A stretch of DNA of 64,000 nucleotides, taken from assembly GCF_030398335.1 (NCBI RefSeq), contig NZ_JAOAOP010000003.1, positions 124,001 through 188,000 of the forward strand, written 5' to 3'. Of this stretch, positions 10,615 through 18,662 are shown one piece after another. The stretch is from Aquibium sp. A9E412. GTDB lineage: Bacteria > Pseudomonadota > Alphaproteobacteria > Rhizobiales > Rhizobiaceae. Under the pieces are notes generated by a model that worked only from the letters and a program-made list of their open reading frames with translations, had not been told where the DNA came from and did not search any database. The translations under genes and the position numbers were made by a program. Positions within the stretch are counted from its first letter, which is position 1. Every line of letters begins with the position of its first letter.

Positions 10615-10740
10615 GCCAAAGCTGTCCAGCACGGGAAGGACTTGCGCCCGCGCGGCGATATTCTACTTAAGTCTGATTGCCGCCGCCGTTGCGGCGCGCT
10701 GTGCAGGGCGGGCCGGAGCGCCGCCCCATGGAGGTTTGCA

Positions 10741-11514
10741 ATGCCGCAGCAGCCGCTCGTCGCCGTGTCGTCCGACGTGCGAGACTTCGCCCGCTACACC
10801 TGGCACGCCACGCCGTCGACCTATCTCGAGGCGGCGGTCGGCGCGGCCGGCGTGCTGCCGCTGATCGTGCCGTCCTTTGGCGAGCGGCTCGACCTCGACG
10901 CCCTGCTCGACGGCGTCGACGGCGTGCTTCTGACCGGCTCGGCGAGCAACGTCCACCCGTCCCGCTACGGCGCCGCGGCGCACGAGCGCGACGGTCCCTT
11001 CGATCTCGCCCGCGACGCCACCACGCTGCCGCTGGCGCGCCGCGCCCTGGCCCGCGGCCTGCCGCTGCTGGCCATCTGCCGCGGCCTGCAGGAGCTCAAC
11101 GTCGCGCTCGGCGGCACGCTGGCGACCGAGCTGCAGGAGCGGCCGGGCGCGCTCGACCACCGCGCGCCCGAAAGCGACGTGCAGGACGAGCGCTTCGCCA
11201 TCCGCCAGACGGTGTCGGTCAAGCCCGGCACCTGCCTGGCGCGCATCGTCGGGGCCGGCGACAAGCGGGTGAACTCGCTGCACCGCCAGGGCATCGACGC
11301 GCCGGCGCCCGGCCTCGTCGTCGAGGCGCTGGCCGAGGACGGCACGGTCGAGGCGGTGTCGGTGGCCGGCGCCCGCGGCTTCGCGGTCGGCGTGCAGTGG
11401 CATCCCGAATACTGGGCTGGCTCGGACGACATGTCGGCGCGGGTGCTGCGCGCCTTCGGCGACGCCGTGCGCGCCCACGCCGCCGCGCGCCGCGCCCCCG
11501 CCGCGGCGGAATAG
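10741..11514 (+). CDS. Class I glutamine amidotransferase, gamma-glutamyl-GABA hydrolase family (peptidase C26)
   Basis: 257 residues of the peptidase C26 / PuuD-like amidotransferase fold, which hydrolyses gamma-glutamyl amides such as gamma-glutamyl-GABA. The nucleophile elbow LLAICRGLQELNVALGG holds the catalytic Cys (about residue 116), and the His-Glu pair is in VGVQWHPEYW near the C-terminus; GVLLTGSASNVHPSRYG is the family oxyanion region. The start at 10741 has GGAGG at ideal distance; the frame is open upstream to 10543 but has no better start. It does not sit beside other putrescine genes, so the exact substrate is open. Its stop codon abuts the stop of the convergent next gene. Confidence 0.9.
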   Translation: MPQQPLVAVSSDVRDFARYTWHATPSTYLEAAVGAAGVLPLIVPSFGERLDLDALLDGVDGVLLTGSASNVHPSRYGAAAHERDGPFDLARDATTLPLARRALARGLPLLAICRGLQELNVALGGTLATELQERPGALDHRAPESDVQDERFAIRQTVSVKPGTCLARIVGAGDKRVNSLHRQGIDAPAPGLVVEALAEDGTVEAVSVAGARGFAVGVQWHPEYWAGSDDMSARVLRAFGDAVRAHAAARRAPAAAE

Positions 11515-11925
11515 CTAGCGCACGGCGACCAGCGCCAGCATCGGCGCGCCCGGCCGGAAGGATTCATAGGCGACGCCGTCGCCGGCGGCGAACTCGACCA
11601 GCGTGCGGCCCTGCGCCAGCACCAGCGCGACGGAGCCGTCGTCCTGCTCGCGCCAGTAGCGCGCCCGCGACAGCCCCTGCATCAGCGCGTCGCAGGCGCC
11701 GAACAGCTCGAGCCGGCGGGTTCCCGGCTCGACGGCCGGCCCGCGCCGCAGCCCGCAGCGCGCTCCGTCGCCCGGCGCCACGACCCGGTAGTGCGGGCGC
11801 TCGGCCGCCGCGTCGACGGCAACGCTGCCGGTCGTCTGCCTGTCGATGCCTGCCGGCCCCGGCGCCAGAAGCGCCGAAATGCCGAGAACCAGCGCCGCCG
11901 CGCCGACCATCGCTGCGCCTTTCAT
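11515..11925 (-). CDS. Exported AprI/Inh-like protease inhibitor domain protein
   Basis: 136 residues: a hydrophobic signal segment (about 5-25, GAAALVLGISALL), a short linker, then a ~90-residue domain with one disulfide-capable Cys pair (RCGLRR and FGACDAL), followed by YWREQDDGSVALVLAQGRTLVEFA. A Cys-x-L start, second Cys about 24 residues later and a repeated W/L-x-x-DG...L.. F pattern resemble the Inh/Omp19 beta-barrel family of periplasmic inhibitors of metalloproteases. I am moderately sure of the family and do not know the target. GGAGGTGAGGCA precedes ATG 11925. The stop touches the stop of the convergent amidotransferase gene with no gap. Confidence 0.65.
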   Translation of the reverse strand: MKGAAMVGAAALVLGISALLAPGPAGIDRQTTGSVAVDAAAERPHYRVVAPGDGARCGLRRGPAVEPGTRRLELFGACDALMQGLSRARYWREQDDGSVALVLAQGRTLVEFAAGDGVAYESFRPGAPMLALVAVR

Positions 11926-12005
11926 TGCCTCACCTCCGGCCGCGGCGCCGGCCAATGCGGCTGCCTGCCTGCACGAGCGTGGGCGCGAAGCCTTAACGAT
12001 CCGCT

Positions 12006-12107
12006 AAAGCGTTGCCCGGCGACGTGGAAACCGTTTCGCCGTTCGCAAAACGCGTCAAGACGACGACTTGGAGCCGATCCGCGCGACCGTGAAGAGCAGA
12101 TCGGCTT
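12006..12107. repeat. Dispersed intergenic repeat, copy A
   Basis: About 100 bases containing the head GGCGACGTGGAAACCG, the centre CAAAACGCGTCAAGACG and a tail hairpin whose arms are AGCCGATC (12072-12079) and GATCGGCT (12099-12106). The same head, centre and tail order recurs at 13706, and parts of it at 35252, 52149 and 56789. The tail overlaps the stop codon of the hydroxyacid dehydrogenase gene. Confidence 0.75.
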
Positions 12108-13092
12108 AAGCCTGCTCGCGGGCTCCGCGCGGCGGCAGCGCCGCGGTCTCCGACACCGGCGTGAGCGGGCGGCCGGTCTCGAACCAGGCGACCAGGTTGT
12201 CGACCACCAGGTCGGCCATCGCCCGGCGCGTCGCCACCGAGGCCGAGCCGACATGCGGCAGCAGGCAGGCGTTGTCACGCGACAGCAGCGCCTCCGGCAC
12301 GTTCGGCTCGTCGGCGAAGACGTCGAGGCCGGCCGCCGCGATGGTGCCGTCGGCCAGCGCGGCGGCGAGCGCCGCCTCGTCGACGGTGCTGCCGCGCCCG
12401 ACATTGACGAACACGCCGTCGGTGCCGAGCGCGGCCAGCACCTCGGCATTGACGGCGCGGTCCGTCGCCGCGCCGCCCGGCGCGACGCTGATCAGCGTGT
12501 CGACGGCCGCCGCCAGCCCGACCAGCGTGTCGTGATAGGTGTAGGGCGTGTCGGCGACCGGCCGCCGGTTGTGGTAGGCGATCGGCAGGCCGAAGGCCGC
12601 CAGCCGGCGCGCCACGGCAAGGCCGATGCGCCCCATGCCGAAGATGCCGACGCTGCGCCCGCGCAGGGTGAGCGGCGACAGCGCGAAGGCGCCCTCGCCG
12701 CGCCAGCGCCCGGCGCGCAGCCAGGCCTCCGCCTGCGGCAGCCGGCGCACGGTGTTGATGAGCAGCCCGACCGCCGTGTCGGCCACCTCGTCGGTCAGCA
12801 CGTCCGGCGTGTTGGTGACAATGACGCCGCGCCGGGCGGCGTGCCCGGCATCGACGGCGTCGTAGCCGACGCCGAAATTGGCGATGATCTCGAGGCCCGG
12901 CAGGGCGTCGATGAAGGCGGCGTCGATCTGCGTCATCGCCGCCACGCCGCGTGCCTCGCCGGCGAGGCCGTCCGGCAGCAGCGCGGCGTCGGCGCGCGCG
13001 ATCGGCACCATCCGGAAGGTGGCCGAGATGCGTTCCACCGCGTGCGGGTGAAGCCGCCCCGGAACGATGATCGGAATGCGCTGCGTGTCCAA
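12106..13092 (-). CDS. D-isomer-specific 2-hydroxyacid dehydrogenase
   Basis: 328-residue NAD(P)-dependent reductase of 2-oxo acids (glyoxylate/hydroxypyruvate reductase-like). The Rossmann motif is GIFGMGRIGLAVARR near residue 150. Catalytic Arg lies in VNVGRGSTVDEAAL, Glu in LDVFADEP, and His in LLPHVGSASVATR. NFGVGYDAVD and NTPDVLTDEVAD are family blocks of the GhrB/YoaD-like group. Translation likely begins at TTG 13092, which has GGAGGG six bases upstream; no ATG or GTG fits better. It is monocistronic, divergent from a small secreted-protein gene, and ends inside repeat copy A. The true substrate cannot be read from sequence. Confidence 0.92.
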   Translation of the reverse strand: MDTQRIPIIVPGRLHPHAVERISATFRMVPIARADAALLPDGLAGEARGVAAMTQIDAAFIDALPGLEIIANFGVGYDAVDAGHAARRGVIVTNTPDVLTDEVADTAVGLLINTVRRLPQAEAWLRAGRWRGEGAFALSPLTLRGRSVGIFGMGRIGLAVARRLAAFGLPIAYHNRRPVADTPYTYHDTLVGLAAAVDTLISVAPGGAATDRAVNAEVLAALGTDGVFVNVGRGSTVDEAALAAALADGTIAAAGLDVFADEPNVPEALLSRDNACLLPHVGSASVATRRAMADLVVDNLVAWFETGRPLTPVSETAALPPRGAREQA

Positions 13093-13303
13093 GCGGGCCC
13101 TCCAGGTTCGCGCCGCGCGGCGGCGGCGCGCAAGCCTAGCCGATTTGCGCCGGCCGCAAAATCGCCGCGGCCGAAGCGCCGGCGGCAGGCGCCACGATCA
13201 CGTTCGTTTGATCGCCGCGCCCTGGGAACAACCCGCCGGGCAGCACGTTGAGGCCGCAGTCGCGCAAGCCAAGCGCGCAAGGAATTCAAAGGAGATCTGA
13301 GTG

Positions 13304-13633
13304 ATGAAAATGAAGCTTCTCACCACCGCCGTGATGGCCGTCGGCCTTGCGACCGGCGGCGCGCTCGCCCAGAGCAAGAACGCCTCCGGCCCGAACTTCA
13401 TGTCGGACGAAGAGCGCGTGATGTACGAGGACAACGCCGAGGTCATGGGCGGCTTCTTCACCGACGAGACGATGGCCGAGCTGCGCACGGACGAGGAGAT
13501 CGAGACGGCGTTCGGCGCCATGGGCGACGACGACCGTGCCGAGGTGGTCGCCGCGTGCGACCGCGCCATGCAGAACCGCGGCTCCTACGGTCCGGTGACG
13601 GTGAGCCTGTGCGAGAAGGTCGGCGCGCTGTAA
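13304..13633 (+). CDS. Small secreted protein of unknown function
   Basis: 109 residues. A clear signal peptide (MKLLTTAVMAVGLATGGALAQ) is followed by an acidic ~85-residue mature part with two Cys (AACDRA and SLCEKVGAL) that could form one disulfide. I do not recognise the family; similar short exported proteins of this style occur in Hyphomicrobiales. AGGAG lies 6-9 bases before GTG 13301 / ATG 13304; ATG is chosen. It has its own strong intrinsic terminator 23 bases past the stop, so it is a single-gene unit and probably well expressed. Confidence 0.85.
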   Translation: MKMKLLTTAVMAVGLATGGALAQSKNASGPNFMSDEERVMYEDNAEVMGGFFTDETMAELRTDEEIETAFGAMGDDDRAEVVAACDRAMQNRGSYGPVTVSLCEKVGAL

Positions 13634-13656
13634 GCGCCCCGCCGTCATTCTCGGGA

Positions 13657-13689
13657 AAAACGGGTCGGGCCCTGTCCGGCCCGTTTTTT
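13657..13689 (+). terminator. Intrinsic terminator of the small secreted-protein gene
   Basis: Arms AAAACGGGTCGG (13657-13668) and CCGGCCCGTTTT (13676-13687) pair over 12 bp with one G-T wobble, around a 7-base loop, and run into six Ts (13684-13689). This is the clearest Rho-independent terminator of the window. Confidence 0.9.
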
Positions 13690-13705
13690 CTTGCGTCGCC
13701 GAGTC

Positions 13706-13806
13706 GAGGCGTTTGCAGGCGAAGTGGACACCGGTTCGCCCTGCGCAAACGCGTCAGAACCATAATCTGGAGACGATCTGCGATCGGGTGAAAGGCGGAT
13801 CGTTTC
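13706..13806. repeat. Dispersed intergenic repeat, copy B
   Basis: The best-preserved copy: GCGTTTGCAGGCGAAGTGG, then ACACCGGTTCGCC, CGCAAACGCGTCAGAACC, then a tail with GACGATC and GATCGTT arms. It lies between a terminator and the 3' end of the convergent LacI-family gene and shares its last bases with that gene's stop codon. Confidence 0.8.
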
Positions 13807-14825
13807 TAGCGCCGCGGCGGCCGTCCGGTCGACTGCCGCACGCGCAATTCGGGCCGGATCAGCACCTCCTGCGGCGCCACGTCCGCCCCGTTGAGCCGCT
13901 CCAGCAGCGCCCGGGCGGCGCGCTTGCCGACCTCGCGCTGGCCGTTCCACACGGTGGTCAGCGCCGGCGTGGCGATCGCCGCCTCCTCGAGGTCGTCGTA
14001 GCCGGTGACGGAGATGTCGACGCCCGGCGTCAGGCCGGCGCGCGCGATGCCGTTCATCAGGCCGATCGCCACCAGGTCGTTCCAGCACACCACGGCGGTC
14101 GGCCGCTCCTTCATCGTCAGCACGCCGATGGCGGCCTCGAAGCCCGCCTGCTTGGTGCGCGGGCCGGGCAGCCGCCAGTGCGGCGGCGCGTCGAGGCCGG
14201 CCTTGTTCATCGCCGCGACATAGCCCTGGTAGCGGTGGCGGCCGGTCGAGGTCTGGTCGGTGCCGCCGACCATGGCGATGCGGCGGTGGCCGAGCGCGAT
14301 CAGGTGGTAGGTGGCCAGCCCGATGCCGTGCGCGTCGTCGCCGCGGAAGGCCGGCGCCGGCGCGTCCTTGACCGTGCGCGCGATCAGCACCGCCGGCAGG
14401 CCGTTCTCCTCGGCCATGCGGATGTCCTCGGGCGGCGTGCCGATGGCCGGCGACATGATGACCCCGTCGGCGCCCAGCTGCAGCAGCGTGTCGACGAAGC
14501 TGCGCTGCTTCTCGAGCTGGTCGTAGTGGTTGGACAGCAGAAAGGTCTGCCGCGAGCGGTCGAGCTCGCCCTCGATGGCGCGCAGGATCTCGGCGAAGAA
14601 CGGGTTCATGATGTCGTGCACCACGACCCCGACGATGCCCGACCGCCGCGTGCGCAGGCTCGCCGCCCGGCGGTTGTAGATGTAGCCGATGGCGCGCGCA
14701 TGCTCCTTGATGCGCTCGCGCGTGGCATCGGCGACCAGCGGGCTGTCGCGCAGCGCCAGCGAGACGGTCGCGGTCGAGACGCCGAGCGCCTCGGCGATAT
14801 GGGAAAGCTTGATCTTCTGGGCCAG
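13806..14825 (-). CDS. LacI-family transcriptional regulator with probable CTG start
   Basis: 339-residue repressor: helix-turn-helix at the N-terminus (KIKLSHIAEALGVSTATVS, then ALRDSPLVADATRERI and the hinge-helix region NRRAASLRTRRSG), then a periplasmic-binding-like sugar domain (VVHDIMNPFFAEILRAIE, GDDAHGIGLATYHLIALGHRRIAMVGG). The in-frame region upstream of the HTH contains no ATG, GTG or TTG before a TAA stop. CTG at 14825 gives (M)AQKIKLSHIAEALG, exactly the usual LacI N-terminus, with GGGAGG six bases upstream. The usual GTG start at 14624 would delete the whole DNA-binding domain. A 13-bp palindrome overlaps the -10 of its own promoter, so it is probably autorepressed. No sugar operon is adjacent; its target is unknown. 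Confidence 0.88.
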   Translation of the reverse strand: MAQKIKLSHIAEALGVSTATVSLALRDSPLVADATRERIKEHARAIGYIYNRRAASLRTRRSGIVGVVVHDIMNPFFAEILRAIEGELDRSRQTFLLSNHYDQLEKQRSFVDTLLQLGADGVIMSPAIGTPPEDIRMAEENGLPAVLIARTVKDAPAPAFRGDDAHGIGLATYHLIALGHRRIAMVGGTDQTSTGRHRYQGYVAAMNKAGLDAPPHWRLPGPRTKQAGFEAAIGVLTMKERPTAVVCWNDLVAIGLMNGIARAGLTPGVDISVTGYDDLEEAAIATPALTTVWNGQREVGKRAARALLERLNGADVAPQEVLIRPELRVRQSTGRPPRR

Positions 14826-14854
14826 CGCGCGCCTCCCAACCGTTCTCCACCCGG

Positions 14855-14883
14855 ATTAAACGGTTTAAAGAGGCATAGGCCAA
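14855..14883 (-). promoter_or_regulatory. LacI-family promoter with overlapping operator
   Basis: On the minus strand, -35 TTGGCC (14883-14878), a 17-base spacer and -10 TTTAAT (14860-14855). The palindrome TTAAACGGTTTAA (14856-14868) covers the -10. It has the LacI/GalR operator shape, an AT-flanked C-G centre. It lies about 30 bases before the CTG start, which points to autoregulation. Confidence 0.65.
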
Positions 14884-14938
14884 GCAGGGCCGCGCGATCA
14901 ACCCCCCCCCTTCGCCCCCGACGGCGGCCCGTCGCGGG

Positions 14939-15409
14939 CTACTCGGCCGCTTCGGTCGCGCCGAGCTCCGGCAGGTCCTGGCTGTCGCCGAGATTGTCCT
15001 CGATGCGCGCCAGCAGCTTGGCGAGCTGCTTCAGCTCCTTCTTGTCGAGGCCGCGCAGCGCCTGCTTCTCGGTCTTGCGCAACGCCTTTTCGATGGAGCG
15101 GATGGCCTCGCGGCCGGCCGGCGTCAGGTGCACGTGCGCCTGGCGGGCGTCGCGGTCGGAGGCGCGCTTCTCCACGAAACCCTGCCCCTGCAGGCGGTTG
15201 ATCGTCTTGGTCACCGTCGGCGGCCGCACGCCGAGCCGCGCGGCAAGGCCGCCGGGCGTCTGGCCGTCCTCCAGGCTGAGCGCCAGCATCACCTGGTCCT
15301 GGCCGGCATAGAAGCCATGCGTGAGCAGACGGGTGGCGAGCGCGGTGCGCGACAGCCGCGCCGCGGCCTGCAGCCGGCCGAGCACGGCACCCTTGGAAGC
15401 CTTGGCCAT
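14939..15409 (-). CDS. MarR-family transcriptional regulator
   Basis: 156 residues. A winged helix-turn-helix occupies about 30-110: QDQVMLALSLEDGQTPGGLAARLGV then RPPTVTKTINRLQGQGFVEKR (recognition helix), and the wing DRDARQAHVHLTPAGREAI, which is the signature of MarR proteins. The acidic C-terminal helix probably completes the dimer interface. GAGGGGAA precedes ATG 15409 at six bases; the frame extends to 15493 but has no better start. It is separated from the LacI gene by a C9 tract and is divergent from the creatininase-family gene, which is its most likely target (inference). Confidence 0.9.
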   Translation of the reverse strand: MAKASKGAVLGRLQAAARLSRTALATRLLTHGFYAGQDQVMLALSLEDGQTPGGLAARLGVRPPTVTKTINRLQGQGFVEKRASDRDARQAHVHLTPAGREAIRSIEKALRKTEKQALRGLDKKELKQLAKLLARIEDNLGDSQDLPELGATEAAE

Positions 15410-15560
15410 CGCCGTTCCCCTCGCGGCGCTCCTGCCGCACCTGCTTGCAAGCTCCACCGGCGACAATAGTCCGGCCCCTCCGTTTGGCAACACCGCCGGC
15501 TTGATCGGCGGCGGCTCCGGGCATTAGGTTTGCCGGCGCATTCCGGCACCCCGCCGGCTC

Positions 15561-16361
15561 ATGCCACAGCGGCGCGACAATTCGATGACAGACGCCTTCG
15601 CCGACCCGTCCGCCCAGCGGCGCATCGCCATCCTGCCGCTCGGCGCGACCGAGCAGCACGGCCCGCACCTGCCACCCGAGACCGACGCCATCATCGCCGG
15701 CCGGCTGGCGCAGGCGGCCGCCGCGCGCGTGCGCCCCGCCCTCGCGGTCGACGTGCTGCCGGTCGAGGCGGTCGGCTACTCGATCGAGCATGCCGGCTTC
15801 CCCGGCACGCGGAGCCTGTCCTTCGCCGCCGCCGTCGAGCGCTGGGTCGCCGCCGGCGAACGCGTCTTCGCCGCCGGCGGCCGGCGGCTTCTGCTGCTCA
15901 ACGCGCATGGCGGCAACGCGCCGCTGATGACGATCGCGGCGACCGAGCTGCGCGCGCGCCACCCGATGCTGGTCGCGACGACGAGCTGGACGCGCTTCGG
16001 CTACCCGGCCGAGGTGGTGGACGCGCGCGAGCGCGCGCTCGGCATCCATGCCGGCTTCATCGAGACCTCGGTGATGCTGGCGCTGGCGCCGGAGCTGGTC
16101 GCCATGGACAAGGCGGCCGACTTCGCCTCCGCCCAGGCCGGCTTCGAAGACCGCTTCCGCCATCTGCGCGCCTACGGCCCGCACGCCTTCGGCTGGATGA
16201 TGCGCGACCTGTCGCCCGAAGGCGCCACCGGCAACGCGGCCGCCGCCAGTGCGGCGGCCGGCCGCCGCATCGTCGACCACGCGGTCGAAGGGCTGGCCGA
16301 GCTGCTTGCCGACATCGCCGCCTTCGATCTCGGCCATTTCGACGCCGCGCCGGCGCGCTGA
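15561..16361 (+). CDS. Creatininase-family amidohydrolase
   Basis: 266-residue metal-dependent cyclic amidohydrolase of the creatininase/MftE fold. Metal ligands are visible in [19 protein letters not shown] (Glu, His, Asp), in LLLNAHGGN (His) and in [12 protein letters not shown] (Glu). These are all intact, so activity is expected, but the family includes creatininase, formamidopyrimidine amidohydrolase ArfB-like enzymes and others, and the substrate cannot be told here. ATG 15561 gives [11 protein letters not shown] 15585 (MTDAFADP) is an equally possible start, neither with a clear ribosome site. Confidence 0.88.
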   Translation: MPQRRDNSMTDAFADPSAQRRIAILPLGATEQHGPHLPPETDAIIAGRLAQAAAARVRPALAVDVLPVEAVGYSIEHAGFPGTRSLSFAAAVERWVAAGERVFAAGGRRLLLLNAHGGNAPLMTIAATELRARHPMLVATTSWTRFGYPAEVVDARERALGIHAGFIETSVMLALAPELVAMDKAADFASAQAGFEDRFRHLRAYGPHAFGWMMRDLSPEGATGNAAAASAAAGRRIVDHAVEGLAELLADIAAFDLGHFDAAPAR

Positions 16362-16455
16362 GCCCCGTGCAATGCCGCCCGCGCCGTCCTATATGGGGCG
16401 CCAGACGGGCCGCGCCCGCCGATCTTCCAGTCCCCTTGGTCCGCGAGGTTTCTCC

Positions 16456-17526
16456 ATGGCACACGCCGACGCGCAAATCCCGGTCACCGTTCTGACCGGC
16501 TATCTGGGAGCCGGCAAGACGACGCTGCTCAACCGCATCCTCAGCGAGAGCCACGGCCGCCGCTACGCCGTCATCGTCAACGAGTTCGGCGAGATCGGCA
16601 TCGACAACGACCTGATCGTGGAATCCGACGAGGAGATCTACGAGATGAACAATGGCTGCGTGTGCTGCACGGTGCGCGGCGACCTGGTGCGTGTCGTGGA
16701 GGGGCTGATGCGCCGGCCCGGCCGCTTCGACGCCATCGTCGTCGAGACCACGGGGCTGGCCGATCCGGCGCCGGTGGCGCAGACCTTCTTCATGGACGAG
16801 GACGTGCGCGCCAAGACGCGGCTCGACGCGGTGGTCGCCCTGGTCGACGCCAAGCACCTGCCCGACCGGCTGAAGGACAGCCGCGAGGCGGAGGACCAGA
16901 TCGCCTTCGCCGACGTCGTCGTGCTCAACAAGACCGATCTGGTCGACGCCGCGGCGCTGGAGCGCGTCGAGGCGACGATCCGCGCCATCAATCCGGCCGC
17001 CCGCATCCACCGCACCACGCGCGCCGGCGTCGACCTCGCCGAGGTGCTCGACCGCGGCGCCTTCGACCTGAAGCGCGCCCTCGACAACGATCCGCACTTC
17101 CTCGACCACGATCACCCGGACCATGTCTGCGGCCCCGACTGCGGGCACGACCACCACGACCACGCGCATCACGATCACGGCCATGACCACGGCCACGCCC
17201 ATGGCCCGGCGCCGATCCACGACCCGACGGTCACCTCGATCGCGCTGTCGGCCGGCGAGATGGACCCCAAGCGCTTCTTCCCCTGGCTCGAGAAGACGAC
17301 GCAGATGGACGGCCCCGACATCCTGCGCCTCAAGGGCATCGTCGCCTTCCGCGACGATCCCGAGCGCTATGTCGTGCAGGGCGTGCACATGATCGTCGAG
17401 GGCGACCACCAGCGCCCCTGGAAGCCGGACGAGCCGCGCCGCAGCCGCATGGTCTTCATCGGCCGCAACCTCGACCGCGAACGCCTCGCGCGCACCTTCG
17501 AGGCGTGCCAGGCGGCGCCGGCATGA
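16456..17526 (+). CDS. CobW/COG0523-family GTPase metallochaperone
   Basis: 356-residue G3E GTPase. Walker A is [15 protein letters not shown], the metal-site CxCC motif is [12 protein letters not shown] (about residues 67-70), base specificity is NKTD, and the C-terminal CobW domain ends [16 protein letters not shown]. Between them (about 217-253) is a His- and Asp-rich loop with some 15 His and a CGPDCGHDH segment, which should bind zinc or a similar metal. Such proteins deliver metal to client enzymes, often under zinc limitation. GAGGT lies eight bases before ATG 16456. I saw no convincing Zur box in the 94 bases upstream. The WD40 gene follows 37 bases later and is its probable partner. 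Confidence 0.93.
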   Translation: MAHADAQIPVTVLTGYLGAGKTTLLNRILSESHGRRYAVIVNEFGEIGIDNDLIVESDEEIYEMNNGCVCCTVRGDLVRVVEGLMRRPGRFDAIVVETTGLADPAPVAQTFFMDEDVRAKTRLDAVVALVDAKHLPDRLKDSREAEDQIAFADVVVLNKTDLVDAAALERVEATIRAINPAARIHRTTRAGVDLAEVLDRGAFDLKRALDNDPHFLDHDHPDHVCGPDCGHDHHDHAHHDHGHDHGHAHGPAPIHDPTVTSIALSAGEMDPKRFFPWLEKTTQMDGPDILRLKGIVAFRDDPERYVVQGVHMIVEGDHQRPWKPDEPRRSRMVFIGRNLDRERLARTFEACQAAPA

Positions 17527-17563
17527 GCCGCATCGCGCCCGCCCCGGCGCCGGCGGCCGGCTG

Positions 17564-18538
17564 ATGCCGACCGTCGCCCCGCTCGACCTCGACGGCCATT
17601 GCGTCGCCGTCGCCTGGCTCGCCGACGTGCCGCATTTCGCGCTCGCCGACGGCGTCGTCCACCGCCTCGACCACGGCCACAAATCGACCGCGCTGCATGA
17701 CGGCCTGCTCGCCGCCGCGCATGACCGCGCGGCCGGCCGGCTCGTCACCGGCGGCGAGGACGGCCGCGTCATGGCGCTCGGACCCGGCGGCGAGGCGCAG
17801 TGCCTGGCCGAGGCCGGCCGCAAGTGGATCGGCCAGGTGGCGGCCGGGCCGCAGGGCGCGGTCGCCTATGCGACGGGCCGGCTCGCCCATGTGCGGCTGG
17901 CCGACGGCACGACGCGCAGCTTCGAGCACGCCCGCACCGTGGAGGGCCTCGCCTTCGCGCCCAAGGGCCTGCGCCTCGCCGTTGCGCGCTACAACGGCGC
18001 CACGCTGCACTTTCCCGCCGCGCAGGGCCGCCCCGTCGAGCTCGAATGGGCCGGCGCCCACACCGGCGTCACCTTTTCGCCCGACGGCCGCTTCCTGGTC
18101 ACCACGATGCAGGAGAACGCGCTGCACGGCTGGGCGCTCGCCGACGGCCGGCACATGCGCATGACCGGCTATCCGGCCAAGGTGAAGAGCCTGTCGTGGA
18201 GCGCGAAGGGGCGCTGGCTGGCGAGCTCCGGCGCGCCGGCGGCGATCGTCTGGCCGTTCCAGGGCAAGGACGGGCCGATGGGCAAGGCGCCGCTCGAGCT
18301 CGGCACGCGCGGCGACGCGATGGTCACCGCCGTCGCCTGCCATCCGGGCGAGGACGTGGTGGCGATCGGCTATGCCGACGGCATGGTGCTCGCCGCGCGC
18401 ATCGCCGACGCCAAGGAGGTGCTGCTGCGCCGGCCGGGCGCGGCCGCGGTGACGGCGCTCGCCTGGGACGACGCCGGCCGCCGGCTCGCCTTCGGCACCG
18501 AGACGGGACCGTGCGGCGTCGTCGACATCGCCGGCTGA
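17564..18538 (+). CDS. WD40-repeat beta-propeller protein
   Basis: 324 residues built from about seven weak WD40-like repeats, e.g. GRLVTGGEDGRVMALGPGG, AYATGRLAHVRLADG, TGVTFSPDGRFLVTTMQENALHGWAL, VKSLSWSAKGRWLASSG and VTALAWDDAGRRLAFGTETG. No signal peptide or membrane helix is present, so it is cytoplasmic. It lies 37 bases behind the CobW-type gene; I recall this gene pair as recurrent in Hyphomicrobiales, which suggests a scaffold for metal delivery, but no function is known to me. The ribosome site is weak. Confidence 0.85.
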   Translation: MPTVAPLDLDGHCVAVAWLADVPHFALADGVVHRLDHGHKSTALHDGLLAAAHDRAAGRLVTGGEDGRVMALGPGGEAQCLAEAGRKWIGQVAAGPQGAVAYATGRLAHVRLADGTTRSFEHARTVEGLAFAPKGLRLAVARYNGATLHFPAAQGRPVELEWAGAHTGVTFSPDGRFLVTTMQENALHGWALADGRHMRMTGYPAKVKSLSWSAKGRWLASSGAPAAIVWPFQGKDGPMGKAPLELGTRGDAMVTAVACHPGEDVVAIGYADGMVLAARIADAKEVLLRRPGAAAVTALAWDDAGRRLAFGTETGPCGVVDIAG

Positions 18539-18627
18539 CGAGGCTGCCGGTCGCACCGGACAAGACACGGCCGGCGGCCGGCGCGGGCCTGCGGCAACCG
18601 CGCGCAGGGCCGGTGCCACGCGGGGGC

Positions 18628-18660
18628 TGGTCAACGGAACGAATGGAACATATCATGAAC
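18628..18660 (+). promoter_or_regulatory. SOS promoter with LexA box
   Basis: GAACATATCATGAAC at 18646-18660 is an exact GAAC-N7-GAAC, the alphaproteobacterial LexA site. A promoter can be drawn with -35 TGGTCA (18628-18633), a 17-base spacer and -10 TATCAT (18651-18656), so the box sits on the -10. Transcription would begin at about the ATG at 18663, implying a leaderless message; there is no ribosome site in front of that ATG. Confidence 0.75.
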
Positions 18661-18662
18661 GA

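Noticed and set aside
14901-14912. C9 tract as a frameshift site
   Set aside because: It lies between the LacI and MarR genes and is in neither coding region.
17106-17215. His-rich segment as a separate metal-binding peptide or repeat element
   Set aside because: It is in frame within the CobW-family GTPase and typical of that family's linker loop.
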